The notes: generated from the sequence alone by a model not told the origin. Positions 9,229 through 19,768 are shown, numbered from the stretch's first letter. The stretch: DNA of 64,000 nt from Paenibacillus sp. FSL H7-0326 (GCF_001955535.1 NZ_MPVN01000001.1:1550001-1614000); one strand, 5' to 3'. Translations and numbers: made by a program.

Positions 9229-10593
9229 CTAACCTATAATAAGTTTCTCTTTCGGATAGCGATATTTTTCTTGCTTATTGTTTCTTCCCCTGATGATCAG
9301 AAAGATCGAAGGAAAACCAATTCTTCCAATAAACATTAGAAACATAAGAATGGTCTTGGCAAAATGACTGAGTTCTGGCGTAATCCCCAAAGAAAAGCCT
9401 ACTGTACCTAAGGCAGAGCAAACTTCGAAACAAATAGCCGTAAGCTGCTGCTGCGTATCGGAAATAATGATCATAATAATCGAGGCTACACATATGAAAA
9501 CTGCTAATAGCGTAATGGCTAGCGATTTTATAATATCTTCCTGATATATTTCCCGATTAAAGATTTTAACATAACGCCTTCCTTTCATAAAAGTATAAAT
9601 AAATAACAAATTTAAAGCTAATGTCGTCGTCCTAATCCCACCCCCCATTGAATTGGGAGATCCCCCTATAAACATAAAGATACCTATCACTATAAGGGTA
9701 GGTACTGAAAATTGTGTAATATCCATTGTAGAGAATCCAGTGCTTCTTGTTGATACCGTCTGAAATAAAGCATAAAAAAAAGATTTATGCCATGACATAT
9801 CCTTAAAATAATGCTGAAATTCTAGTAGTAAGATAAGGCCTGTCCCAATAATTATAAGAATACCGTATGTAAGCGTCGTTAACTTTGTGAATAATGAAAA
9901 CCGGAAAGAATACTCAAATTTCAACTTTTTCCTCGATAAATATTCCTTCACCTCAATTAATACAGGGAATCCAATAGATCCAATAATAATTTGTATAATG
10001 GTCAGAAGTTGTACAAAATAATCATTTGCGAAGGGAATATAAGATTCACCGGTTATATCTATTCCGGCGTTTGTCGTCGCAGTAACGGATGCAAATAAGC
10101 CTTGGAGAAATGCTTCCCCCCATGTAGGGAAATAATTGATAAAATAAACTCCATAAATGAGTGCCCCGAGGAGTTCAATAAATAGGATCATCTTCAAGAT
10201 TTCTTTAACTAATCGAACGAGTCCCGAATGTGCGATTTGATTATTATCTACCATGATAAGCTGCCGTTGCCGAAATCCAATTTTCTGTCCCAAAAATAAC
10301 CAAAGAGCTGTGTTCATCACCATAATGCCAAGGCCTGAGAAATGCAATACGATCATCATAATGAAATATCCGAATACACTATAAGTCTCCGATATATTAA
10401 ACAGAGTCATACCTGTGTCTGTTGCTACACTGACAGCCATGAATACTGTATCAAAAAAAGACACTTCTACCCCGGGTCGATAGGCTGCAGGCAGGCTAAA
10501 CAATAGACAAGATATAAGGATGGCTAACAAATAATACCCTACAATAATTTGGGCAGGCGAAAGTTTATCCAGCCCTAATCGCACTTTGATCAT
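9229..10593 (-). CDS. KtrB/TrkH-type potassium uptake channel subunit
   Basis: 454 residues with the four helix-pore-helix repeats of the Trk/Ktr/HKT superfamily. Filter regions are visible as TDTGMTL (repeat 1), TTNAGIDI (2), TRSTGFSTMD (3) and LGTVGFSLG (4), each supplying the conserved glycine. The protein imports K+ (often Na+-coupled) across the plasma membrane. ATG 10593 follows AAGGGGTGC. No KtrA/KtrC RCK-domain gene is adjacent, as in KtrD-type B. subtilis loci where the regulatory subunit is encoded elsewhere. Family assignment is firm. Confidence 0.92.
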   Translation of the reverse strand: MIKVRLGLDKLSPAQIIVGYYLLAILISCLLFSLPAAYRPGVEVSFFDTVFMAVSVATDTGMTLFNISETYSVFGYFIMMIVLHFSGLGIMVMNTALWLFLGQKIGFRQRQLIMVDNNQIAHSGLVRLVKEILKMILFIELLGALIYGVYFINYFPTWGEAFLQGLFASVTATTNAGIDITGESYIPFANDYFVQLLTIIQIIIGSIGFPVLIEVKEYLSRKKLKFEYSFRFSLFTKLTTLTYGILIIIGTGLILLLEFQHYFKDMSWHKSFFYALFQTVSTRSTGFSTMDITQFSVPTLIVIGIFMFIGGSPNSMGGGIRTTTLALNLLFIYTFMKGRRYVKIFNREIYQEDIIKSLAITLLAVFICVASIIMIIISDTQQQLTAICFEVCSALGTVGFSLGITPELSHFAKTILMFLMFIGRIGFPSIFLIIRGRNNKQEKYRYPKEKLIIG

Positions 10594-10729
10594 ACTGCAC
10601 CCCTTCGCTTTCGAACCCTTTTACAACTTATATTGATGTTAATAAGCAGCTAGCAATTCAGCTATGTTTATTATGTAAAAAGCTTTGTAATTTATTCATT
10701 TACGAAAAATGGAGAGGTACAAGATAAGG

Positions 10730-10800
10730 AGGGGGCGGCTAGCCCCCGTCCTCTCACACCACCATACATGCGGGTCCGCATACGGCGGTTCCGCTTATGA
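10730..10800 (-). mobile_element. Group II intron-like remnant
   Basis: On the minus strand a GCCGTATGCGG / CCGCATGTATGG hairpin is followed by GGTGTGAGAGGACGG and a GGGGGC-GCCCCC hairpin (10731-10747). This resembles the structured RNA that flanks the reverse-transcriptase gene in bacterial group II introns. No reverse-transcriptase coding sequence is left nearby. I recognise the pattern from memory; it is not proof. Confidence 0.4.
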
Positions 10801-10931
10801 AGTTATACATTTGACACTAGATACAAGAATAAAGTGGTGTGAAATCTCGATAATCTTCAAGTATCCTCATTCGACTACTTAAATTTTTAATAATAAAATA
10901 TACCATTTAAACTAGCAGTTACTGTCGAATT

Positions 10932-11174
10932 ATGTCTAAAGGGTATCTATTTTCCTATAAGCACGGATTCGGATTGGGAAATTTTTATGAGCATCAAAAT
11001 GGAAAGTACGCTTGACGAAATTAACTTATAGCGGTTTAAAATACGGAGAAAGTGGAACTAAAATTGCTGGTGGATATACAAAATGATTGGGTTGAAATCA
11101 CACATACCAAGGAAGTATCTCAAATTATGGATAAATCAAGAGGTGAATATATCATCGTAAATGTAACACCTTGA
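10932..11174 (+). pseudogene. Decayed small ORF of unknown function
   Basis: ATG 10932 opens 27 codons (MSKGYLFSYKHGFGLG...) ending at TGA 11013. A shift of frame gives TKLTYSGLKYGESGTKIAGG. A second shift gives NDWVEITHTKEVSQIMDK, ending at TGA 11172. Three protein-like pieces in three successive frames suggest a gene of about 80 residues ruined by two indels. No clear ribosome site is seen and no family is recognised. Confidence 0.35.
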
Positions 11175-11241
11175 AGTTTGAGGTTGTCGCCTAATTCAAA
11201 TATTTGAAAATTTAAATCATTAGAAAATTGCCATAACCGTG

Positions 11242-11278
11242 GAGTAACAGACAAACCTTGAGGGGGCGTCTGTTACTC
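11242..11278. repeat. 11-bp perfect inverted repeat
   Basis: GAGTAACAGAC (11242-11252) and GTCTGTTACTC (11268-11278) flank a 15-bp loop. No T-run follows on either strand, so it is not an obvious terminator. It lies within the debris between ktrB and the groEL-tail repeat. Confidence 0.6.
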
Positions 11279-11364
11279 GTAGCATGCTGACGCTGCAATA
11301 AGACATTCTTCATCCCCTTACTCCATTCCTCCTTCGGCCATTCCTCGTTCGTCAAATCCGCCAC

Positions 11365-11411
11365 AAAAAAAAGAGGCTCCAGACAAGTTCAGTGAACTTA
11401 TGAGGAGCCTC
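11365..11411 (-). terminator. Strong leftward terminator, possibly the ancestral groESL terminator
   Basis: GAGGCTCC (11373-11380) pairs with GGAGCCTC (11404-11411), with an inner AAGTTC/GAACTT stem. The minus-strand transcript then has eight T. It lies about 75 bp beyond the stray copy of the groEL tail, where a terminator would be expected if the tail were still attached to groEL. Confidence 0.75.
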
Positions 11412-11484
11412 CGTTAAACAAATGTTAAATTTTGATGTTGCTATGTTGCTCAAACACTTGAGCAACAACTGTTTTGGGTGGCTA

Positions 11485-11504
11485 TATTACATCATGCCGC
11501 CCAT
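11485..11504. repeat. Left copy of 20-bp direct repeat (groEL 3' end), putative att site
   Basis: TATTACATCATGCCGCCCAT is identical to 16213-16232, which covers the last codons and stop of groEL. Flanking bases differ on both sides, and the upstream reading frame here is not GroEL. A perfect 20-bp match in the same orientation 4.7 kb from groEL is the pattern left by site-specific integration. Confidence 0.65.
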
Positions 11505-11597
11505 AAGGTGAAAAGCTGTAACATCTTGAAGGCGAATTTACGTTTTTTACTTGATGGCGTGATAACGCACGACCCTTTTGCTGAAGCTATTGATCAA

Positions 11598-12020
11598 TTA
11601 AGGACGGGGTGTCTCTACCCCATTCAGAATCAGCTTAGGATGAATATCCGCGCTCAATGAAGCCGATACAGCGCAGTATTTTTCTTCAGCCATCTGGATG
11701 GCTTTCCAGATACGATAATCCGGGATATCTCCGTCGACTTTGAAGATGAGGTCAATGGACGTAAAACCTTTGGGCATCCCTTCACTGCGTGTACCCTGAG
11801 CTTCAATCTCAATTCCGGTGATTTTGTCCAGGAAGGCATCCAGAATCATCGTAATATCAATCCCCATGCATCCTCCAAGACCAGCAAGCAACAGTTCCAT
11901 CGGTGTAGCACCCTTACTGTCACCGCCATAAGCAGCTGTGGCATCCATGCCTACGGCATAACCAGAGGGTCCTTCGGAAGTAAACGCGCGTTTGCCTTTC
12001 CATACGGTTGTTACATTCAT
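11598..12020 (-). CDS. OsmC/Ohr-family peroxiredoxin-like protein
   Basis: 140 residues from ATG 12020, which has AAGGAT 7 bp upstream; an open extension to 12059 lacks a ribosome site. The two redox cysteines expected of the OsmC fold are seen as C51 in LGGCMGID and C116 in EEKYCAVSAS. OsmC-like proteins reduce organic hydroperoxides using these thiols in the cytoplasm. The gene follows an amino-acid ABC transporter by 53 bp on the same strand, and the pairing with a cystine-type importer fits thiol or peroxide physiology. Subfamily (YhfA-like versus OsmC) is not resolved. Confidence 0.85.
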   Translation of the reverse strand: MNVTTVWKGKRAFTSEGPSGYAVGMDATAAYGGDSKGATPMELLLAGLGGCMGIDITMILDAFLDKITGIEIEAQGTRSEGMPKGFTSIDLIFKVDGDIPDYRIWKAIQMAEEKYCAVSASLSADIHPKLILNGVETPRP

Positions 12021-12073
12021 GTTGTTATCCTTCTTTCTTAGAATGGTTACAATCTGCACATATCCGTGAAGAC

Positions 12074-12820
12074 TTAGAATTCAGTAATTTGCTGCAAAAA
12101 TCTTCGTGTTCGTTCCTGTTCCGGATGTTCAAAAAACGCCTGTGGACTGCCCTCTTCCACGATCGAACCGTCTGCCATAAATACGATCTTATTGGCCACA
12201 TTCCGGGCAAACCTCAGTTCATGCGTGACCACCAGCATCGTCATGCCTTCCTGTGCCAACTCCTTCATGACCGAAAGAACCTCGCCTACAAGTTCGGGGT
12301 CCAGAGCTGAAGTCGGCTCATCGAACAGCATCACTTCCGGTTCCATGGCAAGTGCACGAGCAATCGCAACACGCTGCTGTTGTCCACCTGACAAGCGGGA
12401 TGGATAGGCATCCTGCTTGTCCGATAGTCCTACACGATCCAGCAGAATGCGGCCGCGTTCGGCCGCTTCGTCGCGCTTGATTTTCTTCACTGTCACGAGG
12501 CCTTCCATCACATTTCCCAGTACCGTTTTGTGCGGATAAAGGTTGAATTGCTGAAACACCATGCCAGTCTGACGGCGGATTTCAAGCACCCGTGAGCGCT
12601 GAACTCGCAGCGGATCATTGCTGTCTACGATAATGCCGTTCACTTCGATCTTTCCGCCAGACAGTTTTTCAAGTCCATTCAAACAGCGAAGCAGCGTACT
12701 TTTGCCCGAACCACTCGGTCCTAACAGCACTACGATATCTTTTTCATTCACGTGCAGATCAATATTCGTAAGTACTTCATGTTTTCCAAAATGTTTCTTC
12801 AGTCCAGTTGTTGTTATCAT
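12074..12820 (-). CDS. Polar amino acid (cystine-type) ABC transporter ATP-binding protein
   Basis: 248 residues of a single ABC ATPase. Walker A GPSGSGKST is at 34-42, the Q-loop at QQFNLYPH, the signature LSGGQQQR from 142 and Walker B MLFDEP near 163-168, followed by SALDPE. It powers import with the permease and binding protein encoded just upstream. Sequence type is GlnQ/TcyC-like. The permease stop is 16 bp before ATG 12820, with GGAGGGAGAG as ribosome site, so the three genes form an operon. Confidence 0.93.
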   Translation of the reverse strand: MITTTGLKKHFGKHEVLTNIDLHVNEKDIVVLLGPSGSGKSTLLRCLNGLEKLSGGKIEVNGIIVDSNDPLRVQRSRVLEIRRQTGMVFQQFNLYPHKTVLGNVMEGLVTVKKIKRDEAAERGRILLDRVGLSDKQDAYPSRLSGGQQQRVAIARALAMEPEVMLFDEPTSALDPELVGEVLSVMKELAQEGMTMLVVTHELRFARNVANKIVFMADGSIVEEGSPQAFFEHPEQERTRRFLQQITEF

Positions 12821-12836
12821 CGGTTCTCTCCCTCCA

Positions 12837-13481
12837 TCAGTAAGCCCGGGCCAACCGGCGCTCCACTTGTTCCAGAATGGCCGAGAAGCCGATACTCATA
12901 ATCCAGTACATCACACCAATTGCAAGATAAAACGGCATATTCAAAGCATATTGCGATACCAGAAGCTGTGCTGAGCGCAGAAGCTCCGTTACACCGATCG
13001 TTGCCACCAGTGATGTTTCCTTCAGCATACCAATAAAGGTATTCCCCATCGGTGGAATGGCAATCCGGACAGCCTGAGGAAACACGATCCGCTTCATGGT
13101 TTGAAAAGGGGTCATCCCTGTAGCATAAGCCGCCTCTGTCTGCCCTTTCGGTACTGCCTGAATGGCACCCCGGAATGTCTCAGACAGGAATGCGCCTGCA
13201 TTCAAACTCAGTCCTAGACAGGCGGCTGTGAGCGATCCCAGGGTTACACCATAATCGACCAATCCGTAATAGATAACAAATAATTGCACCAACAGCGGGG
13301 TTCCCCGCATGATGGATACGTAGAATCGTGCGATCATCCGAAGCCATAGTGGGCCTTTCAGCCGGACAACAGCTACAATTACACCGATCAAAAATGCAAA
13401 AAACATTGAAATTATGGTCACATAAAGCGTGTAATATGCCCCCTTCAAAAAGAAGGGGATATTCTCAAATACCAGTTCCAT
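12837..13481 (-). CDS. Polar amino acid ABC transporter permease
   Basis: 214 residues with about five membrane helices. It carries the HisM/GlnP-type permease motif including ALSLNAGAF-like and EAAYATGMTPFQTMKRIVFPQA, the EAA loop that docks onto the ATPase. It lies between the binding-protein and ATPase genes with short gaps. One permease gene suggests a homodimeric channel, as in TcyABC. Confidence 0.92.
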   Translation of the reverse strand: MELVFENIPFFLKGAYYTLYVTIISMFFAFLIGVIVAVVRLKGPLWLRMIARFYVSIMRGTPLLVQLFVIYYGLVDYGVTLGSLTAACLGLSLNAGAFLSETFRGAIQAVPKGQTEAAYATGMTPFQTMKRIVFPQAVRIAIPPMGNTFIGMLKETSLVATIGVTELLRSAQLLVSQYALNMPFYLAIGVMYWIMSIGFSAILEQVERRLARAY

Positions 13482-13511
13482 GGATCAAACTTCCCTTCGC
13501 CTTGCCGGTCA

Positions 13512-14375
13512 TTATTGCGCAGGCTCTTCACCAAACCATTTTTTGAAAATGGTATTGTACGTGCCATCTTCTTTCATGCCTTGAAGGGCTTCGTTCAGCG
13601 CTGCAACAAGTTCCGGATTATTTTTCCGAACAGCAATACCGGCTTGGTCACTCTTAATCGGTTCACCTACAGCCTTAATCTTGAATCCGTTGGAATCAAT
13701 AATGGGTTTAAGCGCGTAGAGGTTGTTGATTGTTGCATCAATGCGTCCTGCATCCAGATCCTTAAGCGATGTGATGACATCGTCATACGTCTTAATGGTG
13801 AAGTCTCCCACTTTCGGCAGCACTTCGTTACGCAGATAAGTTTCATCATTTGTGCCCAGACCTACGCCAATCGTTTTCCCTTTGAAATCTTCGAGTTTAG
13901 TAATATCGTTATTATCGTTTTTCACAATGATTTTGACTTGGTTTGTAATATACCCTTCACTGAAATCGAGCGCCTGTTTCCGTTCATCGGTGATCGTCAT
14001 CTGGCTGATAATGGCATCAATCTTTTTCGATTGCAGGCTTGGTGTCAGGCCAGAGAATTCCTGGGAGACAAACTCAACTTCAACCCCAAGGCGCTTGGCA
14101 ACCTCACGTGCGATATCTGCATCAAAACCATCCATCTCCTTGTTGTCATTCAGGAAGTTGTATGGACGGTATGTACCCATCATACCCACTTTCATGGTGC
14201 CCGCTGACTTGATCTGTTCCAGTTCATTACTTGCTTGTGCTCCATTACTGCTGCCATTGTCGGTTGTTTTGCTGCCGCATGCACTTACAACCAGTACAAC
14301 CATAAGCAGAATTGCCGTCAGCATCCAACTTTTGCGCATCTTTTTGCCGTTACTTGGTGTTCCATTATTCATCAT
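13512..14375 (-). CDS. Extracellular solute-binding lipoprotein, family 3 (cystine-type)
   Basis: 287 residues. A signal peptide ends in the lipobox VVSAC with C33 as the lipidated residue, so the protein is tethered outside the membrane. The mature part is a family-3 binding protein with TMKVGMMGTYRPYNFLND and DGFDADIAREVAKRLGV, typical of cystine or polar amino-acid receptors. ATG 14375 follows GAGGAAG. It is the first gene of the ABC operon. Cystine is the best guess, from resemblance to TcyA-like proteins. Confidence 0.9.
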   Translation of the reverse strand: MMNNGTPSNGKKMRKSWMLTAILLMVVLVVSACGSKTTDNGSSNGAQASNELEQIKSAGTMKVGMMGTYRPYNFLNDNKEMDGFDADIAREVAKRLGVEVEFVSQEFSGLTPSLQSKKIDAIISQMTITDERKQALDFSEGYITNQVKIIVKNDNNDITKLEDFKGKTIGVGLGTNDETYLRNEVLPKVGDFTIKTYDDVITSLKDLDAGRIDATINNLYALKPIIDSNGFKIKAVGEPIKSDQAGIAVRKNNPELVAALNEALQGMKEDGTYNTIFKKWFGEEPAQ

Positions 14376-14466
14376 GTTAACTTCCTCTCATTCATGTGTA
14401 ATAGTTGTATCCATTATTCCCTGCTTATGTCCAATCATGTAAAAAAGCCCTAAATACAGCACATCA

Positions 14467-15099
14467 TTACGTCCCCAGCAAACCGTAAAATTCAAAGCTG
14501 GATGCTTCCGCAGCGAGCGATTCAGCTGTCTTGGCCGATATGCCTTCATGCAGCTCCACAGAGCCAAACAGCCAGCGGGAGATCATGCCTTCGATCATGC
14601 TCACCAGTAGAGCAGCCCGTACAGGCACATCCATTGAAGGTGGCAGCATGCCCAGTTCTATGGCACGTTCCATGTTATGCCGGAAAGCCGACTCCACAGC
14701 ACCGCGTGTGTCCTCAACCAGACGACGTACCGATTCTTCGGTCACGACACCTTTCAGCAGCAGCTCCATAAAGTAACGGTTATCTGCGGCAAAAGAGAAC
14801 AAGCGGATGAACAATCGCTCTGACGCCTTGACCATATCCTCAACCGATCCTGCATCCTTTCGATAACCCTGACCGATCGCTTCAAGCAGTTTCTCTCTGC
14901 CTGTTAACACAATCTCTTCAGCGATGGCTTCCTTACTCTTAAAATGCCAATAAAACGTCCCTTGAGCTACACCAGCTTCACGAACAATATCCGATATCTT
15001 GGTCTGGTGATACCCATGAGTCGCAAATCGCTGCATCGCAATACGTATAATCTGATCCCGGCGTTCTTCTCCAGGTTCCTTATCATTTACTTTGGACAT
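14467..15099 (-). CDS. TetR-family transcriptional repressor
   Basis: 210 residues. The N-terminal helix-turn-helix spans about 14-60 (IAMQRFATHGYHQTKISDI, then AGVAQGTFYWHFKSKE). The remainder is the helical ligand-binding and dimer domain. ATG 15099 follows GGGAGGG. A TGACTGACTGATCA-type repeat lies just downstream of a clear promoter, suggesting autorepression. The ABC importer follows 91 bp downstream on the same strand with no visible terminator and may be co-transcribed. Confidence 0.92.
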   Translation of the reverse strand: MSKVNDKEPGEERRDQIIRIAMQRFATHGYHQTKISDIVREAGVAQGTFYWHFKSKEAIAEEIVLTGREKLLEAIGQGYRKDAGSVEDMVKASERLFIRLFSFAADNRYFMELLLKGVVTEESVRRLVEDTRGAVESAFRHNMERAIELGMLPPSMDVPVRAALLVSMIEGMISRWLFGSVELHEGISAKTAESLAAEASSFEFYGLLGT

Positions 15100-15115
15100 T
15101 TCAATACCCTCCCGA

Positions 15116-15168
15116 TTGATCAGTCAGTCAGTTAACTATATCCTATGGGATAACTAGGTTATTGTCAA
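15116..15168 (-). promoter_or_regulatory. sigma-A promoter and candidate operator of the TetR gene
   Basis: Minus-strand TTGACA (15163-15168), 17 bp, TAGGAT (15140-15145). Immediately downstream is TTAACTGACTGACTGATCAA (15116-15135), a tandem TGAC repeat overlapping the expected start point, as an autorepressor's operator would. Confidence 0.6.
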
Positions 15169-15301
15169 TATGGTTTTAAACAGTTGCGATCGGGCAGACA
15201 ATCAACAACGAACTGAAGGAGATTGTGAACAAACGCTATTCCAGCGTAATGGAACTGACTTCTGCTTATTTGGCATATAAGGATTTGCAGGAATACAAGC
15301 A

Positions 15302-16138
15302 TTGTACATGTGGTGGCAAGGGAAAAAAGAAAAATGCACGTGCGGTGCTAAGTATGCCTTTACAGTAGACTTAGGCCCAGAGCCAGTATCAGGGGAAAGA
15401 AGACAAAAACAAAGAAGTGGCTTTCAAACACAAGAGGAAGCTCATGACGTAACCAATGAACTTTTGTATGAGGTAAGACATGGAGCGTATATCGAGGAAA
15501 GCAAGATGTTATTTAAGGACTTCATGTAAAGCTGAAGAATAACACTACAGAAATGTACATACAGGCTTTATATGCTTTAAAGAAAAGTTACACTGGTAAC
15601 ACAGTGGATGGGGTACATCGCACGGGACGTATGATTTTCAAAAAGGCGATTGAAAAAGATCTAATTAGAAAAGACCCTTGAAGAATTAAAGGAGCCTGAA
15701 GTTCCAAAGTACATGGAAAAAGAAGAGCTCGCATTATTCCTCGATACATCCGACAAAAAAGGATTGGAGATGGATTATTTAATCTTCCTAGTCCTGGCCT
15801 ACACAGGAATGCGCGTCGATGAAATAGTGTCACTTCAGTGGTCAGATATTGATTTCAGGAAAAGCAGCATTAGAATTGTCAAAACGTACTACAATCCAAG
15901 GAATAATACCATGCAGTTCGAATTAGGCACACCGAAAACAATGGGTTCTGTTCCTACCATTGTTGTAGAGGATATCGTCATACACATACCTCCTTGCTTG
16001 CAGAAGCAGGAGTCGTATTGGAAGACATTATGGAAAGATTGGGTCACACGGAAGACGATACTACAAGGAACACTTATCGCCACGTTACTGAAAAAAGAGA
16101 CCTCTCAAAAGTTTGCTCAACTAATGAAAGGTCTCTAA
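15302..16138 (+). pseudogene. Tyrosine-recombinase (phage/ICE-type) integrase, multiply disrupted
   Basis: Pieces of one integrase lie in order in different frames. First is an arm-binding domain (KYAFTVDLGPEPVSGERRQK, GFQTQEEAH, GAYIEESKM). Next comes core-binding sequence (NTTEMYIQALYALKKSY). The catalytic domain has the first active-site Arg in YTGMRVDEIVSLQWSD and the C-terminal LGHTEDDTTRNTYRHV with the nucleophilic Tyr. Breaks occur near 15527, 15680, 15990 and 16088; the one at 15990 removes the HxLR motif. The end KFAQLMKGL and TAA are at 16138. It cannot be functional. A further coding-like piece (INNELKEIVNKRYSSVMELT) lies just upstream, 15185-15300, and is unidentified. Confidence 0.88.
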
Positions 16139-16144
16139 TTTTTT
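16091..16144. terminator. Bidirectional terminator between integrase remnant and groEL
   Basis: AGAGACCT (16096-16103) pairs with AGGTCTCT (16129-16136). Six A precede the stem and six T follow, so it can act both ways. It overlaps the integrase stop and would now end groEL transcripts. Confidence 0.75.
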
Positions 16145-16212
16145 ACTACCTTAAGTGGAAAATGGCCTTCCCCACATTCACAAACCCTTATAAATCAAGG
16201 CTTCAAGGCCCT

Positions 16213-17864
<1,652 letters not shown>

Positions 17865-17986
17865 CTAATAATGTATATACCATATTCTAAGTACAGCCGC
17901 GTAAGAGCGGTCATATTAAGTGTAAGTTCAAATACCGAATACTACGAGTAAGCTGCTGAATTCAAACTTATTCACGATCCCTTGTA

Positions 17987-18268
17987 TTAACCAAGAATGG
18001 CGTGAATGTCGCTTTCTTTCATAATCAAATATTCTTTACCTTCATATTTGATCTCTGTGCCAGCATATTTGGAGAAGATTACGCGGTCGCCTTCTTTTAC
18101 TTCAAGAGGAACACGAACTCCATCTTTCAAGCTTCCAGCGCCAACAGCAATAATTTTGCCCTCTTGCGGTTTTTCCTTAGCAGAATCCGGAAGTACGATT
18201 CCTAGAGCTGTTGTTTGTTCTTGTTCGATCGGTTCTACCAATACGCGTTCACCTAAAGGTCTGATCAT
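17987..18268 (-). CDS. groES: 10-kDa co-chaperonin GroES
   Basis: 93 residues, full length. It starts [15 protein letters not shown] and contains the mobile loop (about 18-33) and [14 protein letters not shown]. It caps the GroEL ring during folding. ATG 18268 follows AAGGAGGC. First gene of the groESL operon. Confidence 0.99.
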   Translation of the reverse strand: MIRPLGERVLVEPIEQEQTTALGIVLPDSAKEKPQEGKIIAVGAGSLKDGVRVPLEVKEGDRVIFSKYAGTEIKYEGKEYLIMKESDIHAILG

Positions 18269-18325
18269 GAAAAATAGCCTCCTTAATTGATATTGTTACA
18301 TATGTTACGGTTGCTGCACTTACTA

Positions 18326-18392
18326 TTAGCACTCGACAGTCGTCAGTGCTAACAACCAATTTCATGATACTGAAATTAGAGACTGATTTCAA
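18326..18392 (-). promoter_or_regulatory. groESL promoter with CIRCE operator (HrcA)
   Basis: TTAGCACTC (18326-18334), nine bases, CAGTGCTAA (18344-18352) match CIRCE with one mismatch. Upstream on the minus strand are TTGAAA (18387-18392) and TATCAT (18364-18369), 17 bp apart. CIRCE is the binding site of the HrcA repressor, so the operon should be heat-induced. Confidence 0.95.
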
Positions 18393-18484
18393 GTCCTTTT
18401 AAACAAATTCAGATGAAGTTTTGTCCATCCGCTGGCAAGCCCTCTACCATTCTATCCATCGCTGTCTAAAATATGCCCGGAGAA

Positions 18485-19270
18485 TTAAGCTTTCTCACCC
18501 GAATCCAGCTTCACATATCTCGCTTCATACTCTTCCTTCTCTTCGAGCTGCTTGCGGTAGACGACTGCAGATAAGAACACACTGAATTCATAAAGAAGAA
18601 TAAGAGGAATAATCACAATAACATCCGAGATAAAATCAGGCGGAGTAACGAATACAGCGATGACGACCAGCACGAAGTATGAAATTTTGCGCATTTTCTT
18701 GAGCCGAAGTGGATTAATAATTCTCAGTTTTGTCAGGAACATGACGATGACGGGCAGCTCGAACAGCAGCGATATAGGAAGGATCAGATTGAACATAAAT
18801 GTGAAGAACTGTGCCATACCGTACGTTTCTACCAGGCCCAAGCTGACATTGATCTTATTAGTAAAGCCTACGGCCATGGGAAAGACAACGAAATAGGAGA
18901 ACGCGATCCCCACAAGAAACAGTAAGAAGACGTAAGGAATGTAGCGGAGCGTGGCTTTCTGTTCATGAGGCTTAAGACCGGGACTAACAAATTTCCACAC
19001 CTGATAGGCTGTGAAGGGAAGCGTAACGATTAATGAAAAAAGCAGCGCAATCTTCATATACATACTAAGTCCATCCCATAAGGTCAAAGCATGAAGCTCA
19101 ATATCATAACTTGCGATCGGCCCCTCTTGCGTTAAATACGTGTAGATCGGATCACTGACAAAAAAACCACCCACCAGTCCTAGGACAAAAACGGCCAGCA
19201 CCGCAACAAGACGTCTTCTAAGCTCCCCCAGGTGATCTACCAGCGACATTCCCTCTTTGAGTTCCGACAT
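18485..19270 (-). CDS. tatC: Twin-arginine translocase subunit TatC
   Basis: 261 residues with six membrane helices. The N-terminal HLGELRRRLVAV motif is the TatC signature and contributes to binding twin-arginine signal peptides. It is the receptor of the Tat pathway, which exports folded proteins. ATG 19270 follows GAGAGGGAG. It lies downstream of tatA with a terminator-like hairpin between them, so some transcripts may stop after tatA. Confidence 0.97.
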   Translation of the reverse strand: MSELKEGMSLVDHLGELRRRLVAVLAVFVLGLVGGFFVSDPIYTYLTQEGPIASYDIELHALTLWDGLSMYMKIALLFSLIVTLPFTAYQVWKFVSPGLKPHEQKATLRYIPYVFLLFLVGIAFSYFVVFPMAVGFTNKINVSLGLVETYGMAQFFTFMFNLILPISLLFELPVIVMFLTKLRIINPLRLKKMRKISYFVLVVIAVFVTPPDFISDVIVIIPLILLYEFSVFLSAVVYRKQLEEKEEYEARYVKLDSGEKA

Positions 19271-19304
19271 CTTGAATACACTCCCTCTCTGCTCTCACAT
19301 GATA

Positions 19305-19335
19305 GAAAAAACAAAACCCTTCTAAAAGAGAAGGG
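19305..19335 (-). terminator. Terminator or attenuator between tatA and tatC
   Basis: CCCTTCT (19317-19323) pairs with AGAAGGG (19329-19335). The minus-strand tail is TTTTGTTTTTT. It would give more TatA than TatC transcript, matching the excess TatA needed by the pathway. Confidence 0.65.
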
Positions 19336-19377
19336 GTGCTGCTTCATTCTGTGTACATAAAAAGTGTCATGGGCACG

Positions 19378-19620
19378 TTATTCCGGCAGACGCTTGTCCT
19401 CCACCGTAGTTGCCTTCGTCTCCTCTATCTTCGATGCTGCTGTGCCAGATTCCTTCCTGGAAGAAGAACTGTCATCCGACATAATCTCCTGTGCGCCATT
19501 CTTGAATTCCCGGAAGGTTCTGCCCACTGCCCGTCCAAGCTCAGGCAGCTTATTAGGTCCAAACAGCAGCAAAGCAACAACGACGATGAGAATAAAGCCT
19601 GTAGGTCCGATATTCGGCAT
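19378..19620 (-). CDS. tatA: Twin-arginine translocase subunit TatA
   Basis: 80 residues. A single N-terminal helix (GPTGFILIVVVALLLFGPNKLP) leads into the amphipathic ELGRAVGRTFREFK segment and a charged tail, the TatA/E layout. The protein oligomerises to form the Tat pore. ATG 19620 follows AAGGAGGAGCAGG. Confidence 0.96.
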   Translation of the reverse strand: MPNIGPTGFILIVVVALLLFGPNKLPELGRAVGRTFREFKNGAQEIMSDDSSSSRKESGTAASKIEETKATTVEDKRLPE

Positions 19621-19768
19621 TCCTGCTCCTCCTTCTTGTGTATGGATATGTATCCAATAAAATCCAAGTCTATCTGATTTGAATCATATCATAAATGCAA
19701 ACACATACATAGACCATATCTCAACAATCTGGAAAAATGAGCTTATTCAGCCATACGTCCTATTTGTA

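Noticed and set aside
11190..11370. Minus-strand stop-free stretch (DLTNEEWPKEEWSKGMKN)
   Set aside because: Begins in the T-run of a terminator, has no ribosome site and crosses an inverted repeat. Possibly a remnant, not a gene.
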